Assembly (NCBI RefSeq): GCF_900129135.1
Contig: NZ_FQVI01000016.1
Location: 37,204 to 101,203 of the forward strand
From: Lactonifactor longoviformis DSM 17459
GTDB lineage: Bacteria > Bacillota > Clostridia > Lachnospirales > Lachnospiraceae
Length of the DNA stretch: 64,000 nucleotides
Reading direction: 5' to 3'
In this document: positions 30,170 through 39,859 of the stretch, in pieces
Position numbering within the stretch: position 1 is the stretch's first letter
Layout: every line of letters begins with the position of its first letter
The notes under the pieces: generated by a model
Told to the model about the DNA's origin: nothing
Seen by the model: the letters and a program-made list of their open reading frames with translations, nothing else
Databases searched by the model: none
Program-made: the position numbers and the translations under genes

Positions 30170-30745
30170 TTGAAGAAAAAACTATTTGCCGGTTCAAAAG
30201 GTACAACAGAGAATAAAAAAATGAAGAGCATCCTTCTGTGGGTGTTTGAGATTGCCGTGGTTCTGGTTCTGGCTGCTGTTGTTTCTATTTTCTTCTGCCA
30301 GAGCATTGTCATGCAGGAGGGATCTATGGAGCCAACCCTGGCCACCCAGGACAAGATTCTGATCAATAAAGTGATTTATAAGATAAAAGATCCCCAGAGA
30401 GGGGACATCATTGCCTTTAAAAACAGCCCGGAGGATCATGCCAGCATTCATATTAAACGAGTGATCGGACTCCCCGGGGAAAAGATCCAGATCAAGGACG
30501 GACAGATCCTGATTAACGGAAAGACGTATATGGAAAAAAAGGATTTCCCCCAGATTTCAAACGGAGGTCTCGCCGAACAGACGATCACCCTGGGAAAAGA
30601 TGAGTATTTTGTATTGGGTGATAACCGGAACAACAGTGAGGACAGCCGGTACGGCGATGTGGGAAATGTAAAGAAAAAATATATTGTAGGAAAGCTGTGG
30701 TTTGTAATTTCCCCTCGGAGCAAATTCGGCTTTTTGGAGAGCTGA
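30170..30745 (+). CDS. lepB: Type I signal peptidase
   Basis: 191 residues from a TTG start at 30170 with GAGG 8 nt upstream; a GTG at 30137 lies in the terminator stem and is rejected. One N-terminal membrane helix (~23-42), the catalytic serine in QEGSMEPTL, the lysine region in HIKRVIGLPGEKI, and box E GDNRNNSEDSRYGDVG are all present. It cleaves signal peptides of exported proteins on the outer face of the membrane. Confidence 0.93.
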   Translation: MKKKLFAGSKGTTENKKMKSILLWVFEIAVVLVLAAVVSIFFCQSIVMQEGSMEPTLATQDKILINKVIYKIKDPQRGDIIAFKNSPEDHASIHIKRVIGLPGEKIQIKDGQILINGKTYMEKKDFPQISNGGLAEQTITLGKDEYFVLGDNRNNSEDSRYGDVGNVKKKYIVGKLWFVISPRSKFGFLES

Positions 30746-30759
30746 GAGGAGAACACCGT

Positions 30760-31629
30760 ATGAATTTTCAATGGTATCCCGGTCATATGACAAAAGCAAA
30801 GCGTATGATGCAGGAAAATATAAAACTGATAGATCTTATCATTGAGCTGGTAGATGCCAGAGTGCCGTTATCCAGCAGAAATCCTGACATTGATGAGCTG
30901 GGAAAGAATAAGGCACGTCTCATCCTGCTGAACAAAGCAGATTTGGCGGACGAACGCGCCAACGATGCCTGGATGAAGTATTTTCAGGAAAAAGGATATT
31001 ACGTGGCAAAGATCAATTCCAAAGCAGGGACGGGAATTAAAAGCCTGAACGGCATAATACAGGAAACATGCAAGGAAAAGCTGGAGAGGGACAGACGAAA
31101 AGGCATTAAAAACCGCCCCATCCGGGCCATGGTGGTGGGAATCCCCAACGTGGGTAAGTCTACGTTTATCAATGCCCTTGCAGGAAAAGCATGCACGAAG
31201 ACAGGTAATAAGCCCGGTGTGACAAAAGGAAAGCAGTGGATCCGCCTCAACAAAGGGGTGGAGCTTCTGGATACGCCGGGAATCCTCTGGCCCAAGTTTG
31301 AAGATCAAACCGTAGGGCTGAAACTGGCTACCATCGGCTCCATTAAAGATGAACTGCTGAATATTGAGGAATTGTCTCTGGAACTGCTGAAGTTCCTCGG
31401 AAATAGGTATTCCGGGGTTTTAAACGGCCGGTATGAGATTGAAGAGTGCCCGGACGGACTGCAGATGCTCAATGCCATCGCCATGAACAGAAAATGCCTG
31501 AAAAAGGGCGGAGAACTGGACTATCCAAAGGCAGCCGGCCTGATTCTGGATGACTTCCGCAGCGGCAAAATCGGGCGGATCACCCTGGAATTCCCTGCGG
31601 AGCAGACAGAAGAGACACAGGAACAGTGA
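30760..31629 (+). CDS. rbgA: Ribosome biogenesis GTPase RbgA (YlqF)
   Basis: 289 residues from ATG 30760, preceded by GAGGAGA; the frame is open further 5' but that part overlaps lepB. The G motifs are circularly permuted: LLNKADLADE (G4) comes before GIPNVGKSTFINALAG (G1) and LLDTPGILWPK (G3), diagnostic of this class. RbgA acts in late 50S assembly. The opening FQWYPGHMTKAKRMM is family-typical. Confidence 0.97.
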   Translation: MNFQWYPGHMTKAKRMMQENIKLIDLIIELVDARVPLSSRNPDIDELGKNKARLILLNKADLADERANDAWMKYFQEKGYYVAKINSKAGTGIKSLNGIIQETCKEKLERDRRKGIKNRPIRAMVVGIPNVGKSTFINALAGKACTKTGNKPGVTKGKQWIRLNKGVELLDTPGILWPKFEDQTVGLKLATIGSIKDELLNIEELSLELLKFLGNRYSGVLNGRYEIEECPDGLQMLNAIAMNRKCLKKGGELDYPKAAGLILDDFRSGKIGRITLEFPAEQTEETQEQ

Positions 31630-31640
31630 GGTTTTAGCAG

Positions 31641-32399
31641 ATGAAAACAATAGGAGAAATCAAGGCGGAATTCGGCGCCGCAGGAGAGAAGCAAAAAAGA
31701 GAGCTCTGCGGAATCTATGCGGCGGATCCCAGGGCCGGAGTGAAAGCCCTGATTCAGAAGGTTAAAAAGGACGGGGAAAAGCTGGAAGCAGAGAGAGCCC
31801 GGATCCGCCTTATGTCTGTATACGAAGAGAAATACGGCGATCTGGGACTGGTCTGCGGCATCGATGAAGTGGGAAGAGGACCTCTGGCCGGACCTGTGGT
31901 CGCCGGGGCAGTGATTCTGCCCAGAGACAAGGAGATTCTATGGCTGAATGACTCTAAAAAGCTTTCTGCCGCCAGGCGGGAGGAGCTGTATCAGGTGATT
32001 ATGGAGGAGGCGGTGGCAGTTGGCCTGGGAATGGCAGGTCCTGCCAGGATTGATGAGATCAACATCCTCCAGGCCACCTATGAGGCCATGCGTGAGGCGG
32101 TATCGAATCTGAAGACAGTGCCCCAGATCCTTTTAAATGACGCAGTGACGATTCCGGAGATTATCATTCCTCAGGTACCTATTATAAAAGGAGACGCGAA
32201 AAGTATCTCCATTGCAGCTGCCAGCATAGTGGCAAAGGTAACCCGGGACCGGATGATGGAAGAATATGACCAGGTAATGCCGGAATATGATTTTGCCTCT
32301 AACAAAGGCTATGGCTCCGCCCGTCACATAGAGGCTCTGAAACAGTATGGACCGAGTCCCATCCACAGACGGAGTTTCATACATAATTTTGTATCATAG
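31641..32399 (+). CDS. rnhB: Ribonuclease HII
   Basis: 252 residues; catalytic signature CGIDEVGRGPLAGPVVAGAVIL at about residue 73, then LNDSKKLSAARRE. The ~70-residue N-terminal helical extension is usual in Firmicutes. It removes ribonucleotides and RNA from RNA-DNA hybrids. It starts 11 nt after rbgA and is probably in the same operon. Confidence 0.97.
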   Translation: MKTIGEIKAEFGAAGEKQKRELCGIYAADPRAGVKALIQKVKKDGEKLEAERARIRLMSVYEEKYGDLGLVCGIDEVGRGPLAGPVVAGAVILPRDKEILWLNDSKKLSAARREELYQVIMEEAVAVGLGMAGPARIDEINILQATYEAMREAVSNLKTVPQILLNDAVTIPEIIIPQVPIIKGDAKSISIAAASIVAKVTRDRMMEEYDQVMPEYDFASNKGYGSARHIEALKQYGPSPIHRRSFIHNFVS

Positions 32400-32431
32400 A
32401 ATCAGGGATCAGAGGAAGAGTTTAAAACTAT

Positions 32432-32791
32432 ATGAGAGAAAACACCCGTAAAACCGGAACGCAGTATGAGGAGCTTGCCGCCCGTTATCTCGCAGAGCAG
32501 GGATACCGGATCCTGACAAAGAATTACCGCTGCGCGCTGGGGGAGATTGATATCATCGCCAGGGACGGCAGGTATCTGTGTTTTGTGGAGGTAAAATACA
32601 GAACCTCGGTGAGGCAGGGAGGGCCTCTTTTGGCAGTGAACAGCAGTAAACAGAGAAGAATCTGCAGGACGGCATCGTATTATCTGACAGGCAGGGGGCT
32701 GGGAGAGTTTGTTCCCTGCCGTTTTGATGTGGTGGGAATCACGCCGGCGGAGATTTTTTTGATTAAAGATGCATTTCCCTTCCATATATAA
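32432..32791 (+). CDS. YraN/UPF0102 family nuclease-like protein
   Basis: 119 residues with the restriction-endonuclease-like core: GEIDIIARDGRYLCFVEVKYR, giving the D-ExK arrangement, preceded by GTQYEELAARYLAEQGY. The family usually follows rnhB, as here. A role in DNA processing or repair is proposed for relatives; biochemical activity in this family is not well defined. Confidence 0.93.
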   Translation: MRENTRKTGTQYEELAARYLAEQGYRILTKNYRCALGEIDIIARDGRYLCFVEVKYRTSVRQGGPLLAVNSSKQRRICRTASYYLTGRGLGEFVPCRFDVVGITPAEIFLIKDAFPFHI

Positions 32792-32812
32792 GAGCAGGCA
32801 GGAGGATAACAG

Positions 32813-33679
32813 ATGGTAGATTGGATTTGGAAAGACAGTCGTATGCCCAGGATGCAGGTGCACGAGAACAAAGGTGTCATATATCTCGGCTTTCAGGCGC
32901 TGGAGGAGACAGGCCTGGTAACCCATGGGTTTACAACCCGCTGGGGAGGAGTGAGCCGCGGGATTTATTCCTCTATGAATTTGAGTTTTACGAGAGGCGA
33001 TGATCCGGAGGCTGTGAGGGAGAATTATCATAGGATTGCCGATGCTATGGGCTTTTCTTATGATTCTATCGTCTGTACGGATCAGACACACACAACCAAT
33101 ATCCGTGTGGCGGCAGCGGAAGACAGAGGGAAAGGGATTACGAAGGAGAAGGATTACAGAGACATAGACGGACTGATTACCAATGTTCCGGGGCTGGTTC
33201 TTGCAACCTTCTATGCAGACTGCGTGCCCCTGTACTTTCTGGATCCCAGAAGAAAAGCCATTGGTCTGAGCCATTCGGGATGGCGGGGAACGGTGAACAA
33301 GATGGGAAAGGCAACGGCAGAGGCAATGACCAGGGAATACGGGACGGATCCGAAAGATATCATCGCTGCTGTCGGGCCGTCTATCTGCCAGGACTGTTAT
33401 GAGGTAAGCCAGGATGTGGCGGATGCATTTAAAAGCGCATTTTCCCGGGAGACACACTCGGATATCATACAGGATAAGAAGAACGGAAAGTATCAGCTAA
33501 ATCTTTGGAAAGCCAATGAACTGGTGTTGAGAGAGGCAGGGATCCCGGAAGAAAACATTTCTCTTCCCAATCTTTGCACCTGCTGCAATCCCCGGCAACT
33601 GTTTTCCCACAGGGCAAGCAAGGGAAAAAGAGGCAATCTGGCTGCCTTTCTGCAACTTCGTGATAATTCACAGTTCTAA
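32813..33679 (+). CDS. pgeF: Purine nucleoside/peptidoglycan-editing laccase-domain protein (YfiH/PgeF family)
   Basis: 288 residues with the family motifs TRWGGVSRGIYSSMNLS, a DQTHTTNI segment, FYADCVPLYF and GLSHSGWRGTVNKMG, plus CTCCNPRQLFSHR near the C-terminus. These supply the Cys/His metal site. Family members have multicopper oxidase-like, adenosine deaminase/phosphorylase and peptidoglycan-precursor-editing activities, so the exact substrate is uncertain. The ATG follows AGGAGG. Confidence 0.92.
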   Translation: MVDWIWKDSRMPRMQVHENKGVIYLGFQALEETGLVTHGFTTRWGGVSRGIYSSMNLSFTRGDDPEAVRENYHRIADAMGFSYDSIVCTDQTHTTNIRVAAAEDRGKGITKEKDYRDIDGLITNVPGLVLATFYADCVPLYFLDPRRKAIGLSHSGWRGTVNKMGKATAEAMTREYGTDPKDIIAAVGPSICQDCYEVSQDVADAFKSAFSRETHSDIIQDKKNGKYQLNLWKANELVLREAGIPEENISLPNLCTCCNPRQLFSHRASKGKRGNLAAFLQLRDNSQF

Positions 33680-33780
33680 AAAATTGTAATTTTTATGTCA
33701 ATCAGATATTAGGTCATAAGTAACAAAATTTCCATATTTATCCAGCTGGATATAGACTAACTGCATAAAAATTTCTAAAG

Positions 33781-33854
33781 TGTAACAAAATGTTACGCAT
33801 ATGTTACAAAAATGGAGAAAAACGCTACCTTTTATTAAAAAAGTGTGCTATAAT
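33781..33854 (+). promoter_or_regulatory. WalR-box-like element and -10 box upstream of the 3D-domain hydrolase
   Basis: TGTTAC at 33791-33796 and TGTTAC at 33802-33807 with exactly 5 nt between match the known WalR consensus TGTWAH-N5-TGTWAH. A further TGTAAC is at 33781-33786. TATAAT at 33849-33854 is the likely -10 box; the position where a -35 box would fall (TACCTT, 33826-33831) is poor, as expected for an activator-dependent promoter. The box centre is about 60 nt upstream of the expected transcription start. Confidence 0.6.
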
Positions 33855-33888
33855 GATTGCACGTTAGAAAAGTATGGGAGATTTATTT

Positions 33889-35142
33889 ATGAAGAATAAA
33901 AAAATAATGAGCGTATTTTTGGCTTCCTTAATGCTGACAGGCTCTGTATTACCCTGCTACGCCTCTACTCAGGATAAAATCTCTGATACCAAGGCACAAA
34001 AGCAGGAGACACAATCCACGCTGAACCAGACAAAAGATAAAATCAGCAATCTGGAAACCAAAAAAGGTGAGTTAGAGAATTATTTGACAGACTTGAATCA
34101 ACAGCTTTCTGATTTGAGCAACAGTCTTTCGGATCTTCAGGATAAGTATGAGGACAAGCAGAAAGAGCTGCAGGAAGTGGAAAAAGAGCTGGAGGCTGCA
34201 AAGGAATTAGAAAAAGAGCAGTACGAGGCCATGAAGGTCCGCATCCAGTACATGTATGAGAAGAATAACTCAAGTTACATAGAAGTACTTTTTGCCGCTG
34301 AAAGCTTTACAGATTTTCTGAACCGTGCAGATAATATTGCGCAGATGTCCCGTTATGACAGGGACAAGCTGGCTGAGTACACGAAGACAAAGGAACAGAT
34401 TGCCCAGCAGGAAGAGAAAGTAAAGACAGAACAGCAGGCAATTGAGACCCTTCAGCAGGAGAGTACGGCAAAGCAGGAAGAAGTGGAAGAACTGGTGGCT
34501 TCTACTTATGATCAGATTAATACATATGCCGGTCAGATTACAGAATCTGAATCTGAGGCAAAAGCGCTGCTGGCTAAGGTAAACAGCCAGGAGGAGACTC
34601 TGAACGGCCTGTTAAAGCAGGCAAAGGATGAGGAGGCCGCCGCAACTCTGGCTGCCAAGAAACAGGAACAGGCTTCCAGGGAAGCCGTACAGACCGCATC
34701 CGCCAAGGAGAGCGGCGCGTCCGATAAGCAGCCATCCAAAGAGGAAAGCAAAAAAGAAGACACCGAAAAAGAGAATACTTCCAAAGAGGAGAGCAAGCAA
34801 GAAGAGACAGCAAAAGAGGATTCTTCTGAGGAAAGCAGTTCTTCTTCCAATTCCTCACAAGGGGAGTATTTAGGTAAATTTAAATTAACTGCCTACTGCA
34901 ACTGTGAACAGTGCTGCGGGCAGTGGGCCAACGGACTGACGGCGTCAGGAACCACACCTTCTGAGGGCAGAACCGTAGCTATGGGCGGAGTTCCTTTTGG
35001 GACAAAGCTATTGATTAACGGCAATGTATATACCGTAGAAGACAGAGGTACCGCATACGGACATGTGGATGTCTATATGAATAACCATTCCGATACCTAT
35101 GGGTTTGGTGTGAAGTACGCTGATGTTTACCGCCTGAATTAA
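33889..35142 (+). CDS. Secreted cell-wall hydrolase: coiled coil plus 3D domain
   Basis: 417 residues from ATG 33889 (GGGAGA 7 nt ahead; an ATG at 33874 has a weaker site). Signal peptide with cleavage near CYAS (~26). A long coiled coil (~30-265) resembles the PcsB/CwlO N-terminal region regulated by FtsEX, followed by a Ser/Glu/Lys-rich linker (~270-325). The C-terminal 3D domain (~326-417) has the three expected aspartates (VEDRGT, GHVDVYM, HSDTYG), as in YocH and the catalytic region of MltA/RpfB-type enzymes. It should cleave or remodel peptidoglycan outside the cell. The upstream WalR-like box supports control by cell-wall status. Confidence 0.88.
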   Translation: MKNKKIMSVFLASLMLTGSVLPCYASTQDKISDTKAQKQETQSTLNQTKDKISNLETKKGELENYLTDLNQQLSDLSNSLSDLQDKYEDKQKELQEVEKELEAAKELEKEQYEAMKVRIQYMYEKNNSSYIEVLFAAESFTDFLNRADNIAQMSRYDRDKLAEYTKTKEQIAQQEEKVKTEQQAIETLQQESTAKQEEVEELVASTYDQINTYAGQITESESEAKALLAKVNSQEETLNGLLKQAKDEEAAATLAAKKQEQASREAVQTASAKESGASDKQPSKEESKKEDTEKENTSKEESKQEETAKEDSSEESSSSSNSSQGEYLGKFKLTAYCNCEQCCGQWANGLTASGTTPSEGRTVAMGGVPFGTKLLINGNVYTVEDRGTAYGHVDVYMNNHSDTYGFGVKYADVYRLN

Positions 35143-35161
35143 TCACTGCAACGTGTGAGAC

Positions 35162-35196
35162 GTAAAAAAGAACCGCTTACAGCGGTTCTTTTTTAC
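35162..35196. terminator. Bidirectional terminator
   Basis: A perfect 15-bp stem: GTAAAAAAGAACCGC (35162-35176), loop TTACA, GCGGTTCTTTTTTAC (35182-35196). The A and T runs on opposite sides serve both converging genes, the plus-strand 3D-domain hydrolase and the minus-strand PRPP synthase. Confidence 0.92.
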
Positions 35197-35198
35197 AC

Positions 35199-36365
35199 TT
35201 ATTTTTCCCGTTTTAGCAGCTGATTGATTTTCTTAGTGGTGGAGCGAACCTTTTCCACGGAAACATCGTGGTTCAGAGTATCCATAATGCTTGCCAGGTA
35301 TTTGCTCATATCAGCTTCAAGATAGTAAGGGCGTTTTAACACCTCAGGATTCCGGTAATTCAGATTCGTTGTGATTACTTTAGAGATATACCCCTTTTCA
35401 TAGTATTCGTCGAACTTTTCCATGCCGTTGGTAAAGAGGCCGAAGGTAGTGCATACAAATACCCGCCCGGCTTTTCTTTCTTTCAGCTGCTTGGCTACAT
35501 CCAGCATACTTTCCCCGGAGGATATCATGTCGTCAATGATGATTACATCTTTTCCCTCCACAGAATCTCCCAGGAACTCATGGGCGACAATTGGATTTCT
35601 TCCGTCTACTACGGTGGAATAGTCCCTGCGCTTATAGAACATGCCCATGTCTACGCCTAGTATATTGGAGAAATATACTGCCCTCGGCATAGCGCCCTCG
35701 TCAGGGCTGATAACCATCAGATGATCGTTGTCCATGTGGAAGTCTTCCACACTGGAGGTAAGGGTTTTCAGGAACTGATAGGTGGGCATAAAATTGTCAA
35801 AGCCTGACAGAGGAATGGAATTCTGTACCCTGGGATCGTGAGCATCAAAGGTTATAATGTTGCTCACTCCCATATTCACCAGTTCCTCTAATGCCAGCGC
35901 GCAGTCAAGGGATTCCCTTTTTGAGCGGCGGTGCTGTCTGCTTTCGTATAAAAAGGGCATAATAACATTAATACGGTGTGCTTTCCCCGTAGCGGCAGAA
36001 ATCATGCGCTTCAGATCCTGATAATGATCGTCCGGTGACATATGATTCTCATAGCCGCACACCTTGTAGGTAATGCTGTAATTGCATACGTCTACCATAA
36101 TGTATAAATCTACTCCGCGGATAGACTCCTTGTACTGGCCCTTTCCCTCTCCGGTACCAAATCTGGGGCATTCGCAGTCCGCAAGAAAAGAGTCCTCGGA
36201 GTAACCGTGCAGTGTCACCCCTGATGTATTGTGAGCTATAAGCTCTTTCCGAAATTGAACCAGATAAGAATCCACTTGCGATGCCAGTTCCCTGCAGCCG
36301 GCCAATGCTGCGATCTTTATAGGCGCAACCGGAATGGATTTCTCCAGTAAGCTGATATCAACCAT
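35199..36365 (-). CDS. prs: Ribose-phosphate pyrophosphokinase, long form
   Basis: 388 residues, longer than the usual ~310-320. It keeps the PRPP-binding loop DVIIIDDMISSGESM, the MPFLYESRQHRRSKRE segment (counterpart of the flexible catalytic loop region) and FDAHDPRVQN. Extra sequence lies at the N-terminus and around the ADCECPRFGTGEGKGQYKE segment. The enzyme makes PRPP from ribose-5-phosphate and ATP for nucleotide, His and Trp synthesis. Lachnospiraceae often carry such a divergent copy; whether it is the main enzyme cannot be seen here. Confidence 0.92.
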   Translation of the reverse strand: MVDISLLEKSIPVAPIKIAALAGCRELASQVDSYLVQFRKELIAHNTSGVTLHGYSEDSFLADCECPRFGTGEGKGQYKESIRGVDLYIMVDVCNYSITYKVCGYENHMSPDDHYQDLKRMISAATGKAHRINVIMPFLYESRQHRRSKRESLDCALALEELVNMGVSNIITFDAHDPRVQNSIPLSGFDNFMPTYQFLKTLTSSVEDFHMDNDHLMVISPDEGAMPRAVYFSNILGVDMGMFYKRRDYSTVVDGRNPIVAHEFLGDSVEGKDVIIIDDMISSGESMLDVAKQLKERKAGRVFVCTTFGLFTNGMEKFDEYYEKGYISKVITTNLNYRNPEVLKRPYYLEADMSKYLASIMDTLNHDVSVEKVRSTTKKINQLLKREK

Positions 36366-36428
36366 AATAACCTCCGACAGTTTGTGTGTTATTTTGACAG
36401 AATTACACTATTTTGTCATACTATAGTA

Positions 36429-36458
36429 GTTATATCATCAGTGACTTGCCCCCGTCAA
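36429..36458 (-). promoter_or_regulatory. Candidate prs promoter
   Basis: On the minus strand, TTGACG (36458-36453), an 18-nt spacer and TATAAC (36434-36429). It lies 64 nt before the prs ATG and nearly back to back with the promoter of the divergent radical SAM gene. Confidence 0.5.
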
Positions 36459-36466
36459 GGAAATTA

Positions 36467-36495
36467 TTGCTTTTTTACTACAAAGTTGGTATGAT
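36467..36495 (+). promoter_or_regulatory. Promoter of the DUF512-der-plsY-gpsA cluster
   Basis: TTGCTT at 36467-36472, a 17-nt spacer and TATGAT at 36490-36495, followed by the ATG at 36522. The four downstream genes are tightly packed, so this promoter probably serves them all. Confidence 0.6.
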
Positions 36496-36521
36496 ATAAA
36501 AGATGAAAGGTCGAGTAAATT

Positions 36522-37904
36522 ATGAAAAAAACAAAGCATATCATCCGGCAGATTGCCGGAGACAGTATAGCAGAAGAGATGAATCTGGAACCCATGGATG
36601 AGGTGCTGGCCATCAATGGGCAGGAGATAGAAGATGTATTTGATTACCACTACCTGGTAAATGATGAGTATATAGAACTGCTGGTTCGAAAGGCTGACGG
36701 GGAGGAATGGCTGCTGGAAATAGAAAAGGATGCCCAGGAGGATCTGGGGATCGAGTTCCAGAACAGCCTGATGGATGATTACCGTTCCTGCAGGAACCGG
36801 TGTATTTTCTGCTTTATTGACCAGATGCCGCCTGGAATGCGGGAGACTCTTTATTTTAAAGACGATGATTCCAGGCTTTCCTTTTTGCAGGGCAATTATG
36901 TGACCCTCACGAACATGAGTGACCATGATATTGACAGAATTATTCACTACCATCTTTCTCCTATAAATATATCATTTCAGACAACAAATCCCGAACTTCG
37001 CTGTAAGATGCTGAATAACCGTTTTGCCGGGGATATTTTTTCCAAGGTAGACAGGCTGTACGAGGCCGGTATAGAGATGAACGGGCAGATTGTGCTCTGT
37101 AAAGGCTATAATGACGGCCAGGAGCTGGAAAACAGCATCCGGGATCTGGCTGAGTACCTGCCCCATCTGCGCAGTGTTTCGGTGGTGCCGGTTGGACTCA
37201 GCCGCTATCGGGAGGGGCTTACCCGGCTGGAGCCGTTTCAGCAGGAGGATGCCGTCCGGGTGCTGGAAACCATACACCGATGGCAGAAGAAGCTGTATGA
37301 CGCTTACGGCCTGCACTTTATCCATGCCAGCGATGAATGGTATCTTCTGGCAGGGGAGGAGCTTCCCCCGGAAGAACGGTACGATGGATACCTCCAGCTG
37401 GAAAACGGAGTGGGAATGCTCCGGCTGCTGGAAGAAGAGGTGACAGAAGCCCTTGCGGACAGGGAAGGCGACGGCAGGGAGAGGAATCTTTCCATAGCCA
37501 CCGGGAAACTGGCCTATCCTCATATCTGCAGACATGTGAGGCGCCTTAAGAAAAAATACCCCAACGTAAACTGCAGTGTATATCCGGTGACTAATTTTTT
37601 CTTCGGAGAGAGCATTACAGTGTCAGGCCTTCTCACCGGCCAGGATCTGAAAAAACAGCTCACGGGGCGGAATCTGGGAGAAGAGCTGCTGCTGCCCTGC
37701 AATATGCTCCGAAGCGGAGAGAATGTTTTCCTGGATGACGTGACCGTGGAAGAACTGGAAGGGACCCTTCAGGTTCCTGTAAGTGTGGTAGACACGCAGG
37801 GCGCAGACTTAGTGAAGGCGCTTCTGGGAGAGACAACAGGAAGAGAACATAGAAGGAGACAAATATATGAGCAAACCAATAGTAGCAATCGTGGGACGCC
37901 CTAA
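36522..37904 (+). CDS. DUF512 radical SAM protein with PDZ-like N-terminus
   Basis: 460 residues: PDZ-like segment (~10-55, [22 protein letters not shown]), radical SAM motif Cys90-x3-Cys94-x2-Cys97 ([11 protein letters not shown]), and the C-terminal DUF512 region (~200-440) with [13 protein letters not shown] and [16 protein letters not shown]. The family is widespread in Firmicutes, almost always beside der, but its reaction is unknown. It overlaps der by 38 nt. Confidence 0.92.
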   Translation: MKKTKHIIRQIAGDSIAEEMNLEPMDEVLAINGQEIEDVFDYHYLVNDEYIELLVRKADGEEWLLEIEKDAQEDLGIEFQNSLMDDYRSCRNRCIFCFIDQMPPGMRETLYFKDDDSRLSFLQGNYVTLTNMSDHDIDRIIHYHLSPINISFQTTNPELRCKMLNNRFAGDIFSKVDRLYEAGIEMNGQIVLCKGYNDGQELENSIRDLAEYLPHLRSVSVVPVGLSRYREGLTRLEPFQQEDAVRVLETIHRWQKKLYDAYGLHFIHASDEWYLLAGEELPPEERYDGYLQLENGVGMLRLLEEEVTEALADREGDGRERNLSIATGKLAYPHICRHVRRLKKKYPNVNCSVYPVTNFFFGESITVSGLLTGQDLKKQLTGRNLGEELLLPCNMLRSGENVFLDDVTVEELEGTLQVPVSVVDTQGADLVKALLGETTGREHRRRQIYEQTNSSNRGTP

Positions 37905-39192
37905 TGTGGGCAAATCAACGCTGTTTAATGCCCTGGCAGGTCAGAATATTTCTATCGTAAAAGATACCCCCGGGGTTACCAGAGACCGTATCTATGCAGA
38001 CGTCAACTGGCTGAATCATGGATTTACCATGATTGATACCGGAGGGATTGAACCGGAAAGCAAGGATATCATTCTGTCCCAGATGAGGGAACAGGCGCAG
38101 ATCGCCATTGATACGGCTGACGTGATTATTTTTATAACCGATGTGCGCCAGGGGCTGGTGGATGCCGATGCAAAGGTGGCGGACATGCTCCGCAGAAGCG
38201 GCAAGCCCGTAGTCCTTGCCGTGAATAAGGTGGATAATTTTGACAAACTGCTCATGGACGTATATGAGTTTTATAACCTTGGAATCGGGGAGCCATTCCC
38301 CATCTCGGCATCTTCCAAGCTGGGCTTGGGAGATATGCTGGATGAAGTGGTGCGCCACTTTGAGGAGGAAGAGGAAGAAGAGGAAGAGGACGACATACCA
38401 AGGGTTGCTATTGTGGGCAAGCCCAATGTAGGGAAATCTTCCATCATCAACAAGCTGCTGGGACAGTCCAGAGTAATTGTCTCAGATATTGCGGGAACCA
38501 CCAGAGATGCCATTGACACGAATATTATGTGGCAGGGGCGGGAATATATCTTTATAGACACAGCAGGTCTCCGCAGAAAGAACAAGATCAAAGAAGAACT
38601 GGAGAGATACAGCATTATCCGTACCGTGACAGCAGTTGACCGGGCGGATGTGGTGATTGTGGTTATTGACGCGGTGGAGGGGATCACGGAGCAGGATGCG
38701 AAAATCGCCGGGATTGCCCACGAAAGAGGAAAAGGGATCATCATTGCCGTCAATAAGTGGGACGCAGTAGAGAAGAATGACAAAACTATATACAAGTATA
38801 CCAGTAAGGTAAGGGAATTCCTCTCGTATATGCCCTATGCGGAACTAATGTTCATCTCCGCGGAGACAGGCCAGAGACTGCCGAAGCTATTTGATACCAT
38901 TGATATGGTTCTGGAGAACCAGACTCTCCGGATTCAGACAGGGGTGCTCAATGAAATAATGGCAGAAGCCATTGCTCTGCAGCAGCCTCCTTCCGACAAG
39001 GGGAAACGGCTGAAGCTGTATTACATTACCCAGGTGTCGGTGAAACCGCCTACTTTTGTTATTTTTGTAAACGATAAAGAACTGATGCACTTCTCCTATA
39101 CCCGTTATCTGGAAAATAAAATAAGGGAAGCTTTTGGATTCAGAGGAACCTCTCTGAAATTTATTATTCGAGAACGGAAAGAGAAGGAGTAA
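37867..39192 (+). CDS. der: GTPase Der (EngA), 50S assembly
   Basis: 441 residues with two tandem GTPase domains ([11 protein letters not shown]...NKVD and [10 protein letters not shown]...NKWD) and a C-terminal KH-like domain. An acidic [10 protein letters not shown] linker joins the two G domains. It is essential for large-subunit assembly in bacteria. The start ATG lies inside the end of the DUF512 gene with GAAGGAGA ahead of it. Confidence 0.98.
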   Translation: MSKPIVAIVGRPNVGKSTLFNALAGQNISIVKDTPGVTRDRIYADVNWLNHGFTMIDTGGIEPESKDIILSQMREQAQIAIDTADVIIFITDVRQGLVDADAKVADMLRRSGKPVVLAVNKVDNFDKLLMDVYEFYNLGIGEPFPISASSKLGLGDMLDEVVRHFEEEEEEEEEDDIPRVAIVGKPNVGKSSIINKLLGQSRVIVSDIAGTTRDAIDTNIMWQGREYIFIDTAGLRRKNKIKEELERYSIIRTVTAVDRADVVIVVIDAVEGITEQDAKIAGIAHERGKGIIIAVNKWDAVEKNDKTIYKYTSKVREFLSYMPYAELMFISAETGQRLPKLFDTIDMVLENQTLRIQTGVLNEIMAEAIALQQPPSDKGKRLKLYYITQVSVKPPTFVIFVNDKELMHFSYTRYLENKIREAFGFRGTSLKFIIRERKEKE

Positions 39193-39199
39193 GGGAACC

Positions 39200-39847
39200 A
39201 TGGTACGTATCATTTGTCTGGCAATCGGTTATGTGTTTGGACTGTTTCAGACTTCTTATATCTACGGAAGAATGAACGGCATAGATATCCGGGAGCATGG
39301 CAGCGGGAATGCAGGGACAACAAATGCCCTGCGGACCCTGGGAAAAAAGGCAGGGATTATTACCCTGCTGGGAGATTGTTTTAAATGTGTGTTTGCCGTA
39401 CTTCTTGTGCGGGCTATCTTTGGGAGCAGCCATCCGGATACCATACGGCTGCTGGGAATGTATGCGGCGGCAGGCTGTATTCTTGGACATAATTTCCCTG
39501 TGAATCTGGGATTCCGGGGAGGAAAGGGGATTGCTGCCTCTGTGGGACTGGTGGCATCCTTTGACTGGAGAGTGTTACTTATTGCAGGAACCGTGTTTCT
39601 GGTTCTGTTTTTTACAACGCACTATGTATCGCTGAGTTCTCTGACGGGCTATCTGGCATTTTTGGGGAGTACGCTGGTTATGGGGCAGATGGGACTGTTC
39701 CATATGCCCCAGGCGGAGCTTAGGGAGCTGTATGTGGTAGTGGCGCTTTTGGCGTGTCTTGCCTTCTACCGCCACAGGGAAAATATTGTAAGGCTGTTCA
39801 GGGGGACTGAGCGAAGGACCTATCTGAACCGTAAGAGTGAAAAGTAA
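39200..39847 (+). CDS. plsY: Acyl-phosphate glycerol-3-phosphate acyltransferase PlsY
   Basis: 215 residues, five membrane segments, with the three conserved loops: SGNAGTTNALRTLG, GHNFPVNLGFRGGKGIA and the C-terminal YRHRENIVRLFRGTE. It makes lysophosphatidic acid from acyl-phosphate at the membrane. It lies between der and gpsA, which supplies its substrate glycerol-3-phosphate. Confidence 0.96.
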   Translation: MVRIICLAIGYVFGLFQTSYIYGRMNGIDIREHGSGNAGTTNALRTLGKKAGIITLLGDCFKCVFAVLLVRAIFGSSHPDTIRLLGMYAAAGCILGHNFPVNLGFRGGKGIAASVGLVASFDWRVLLIAGTVFLVLFFTTHYVSLSSLTGYLAFLGSTLVMGQMGLFHMPQAELRELYVVVALLACLAFYRHRENIVRLFRGTERRTYLNRKSEK

Positions 39848-39859
39848 AGGGGTGTTCAT

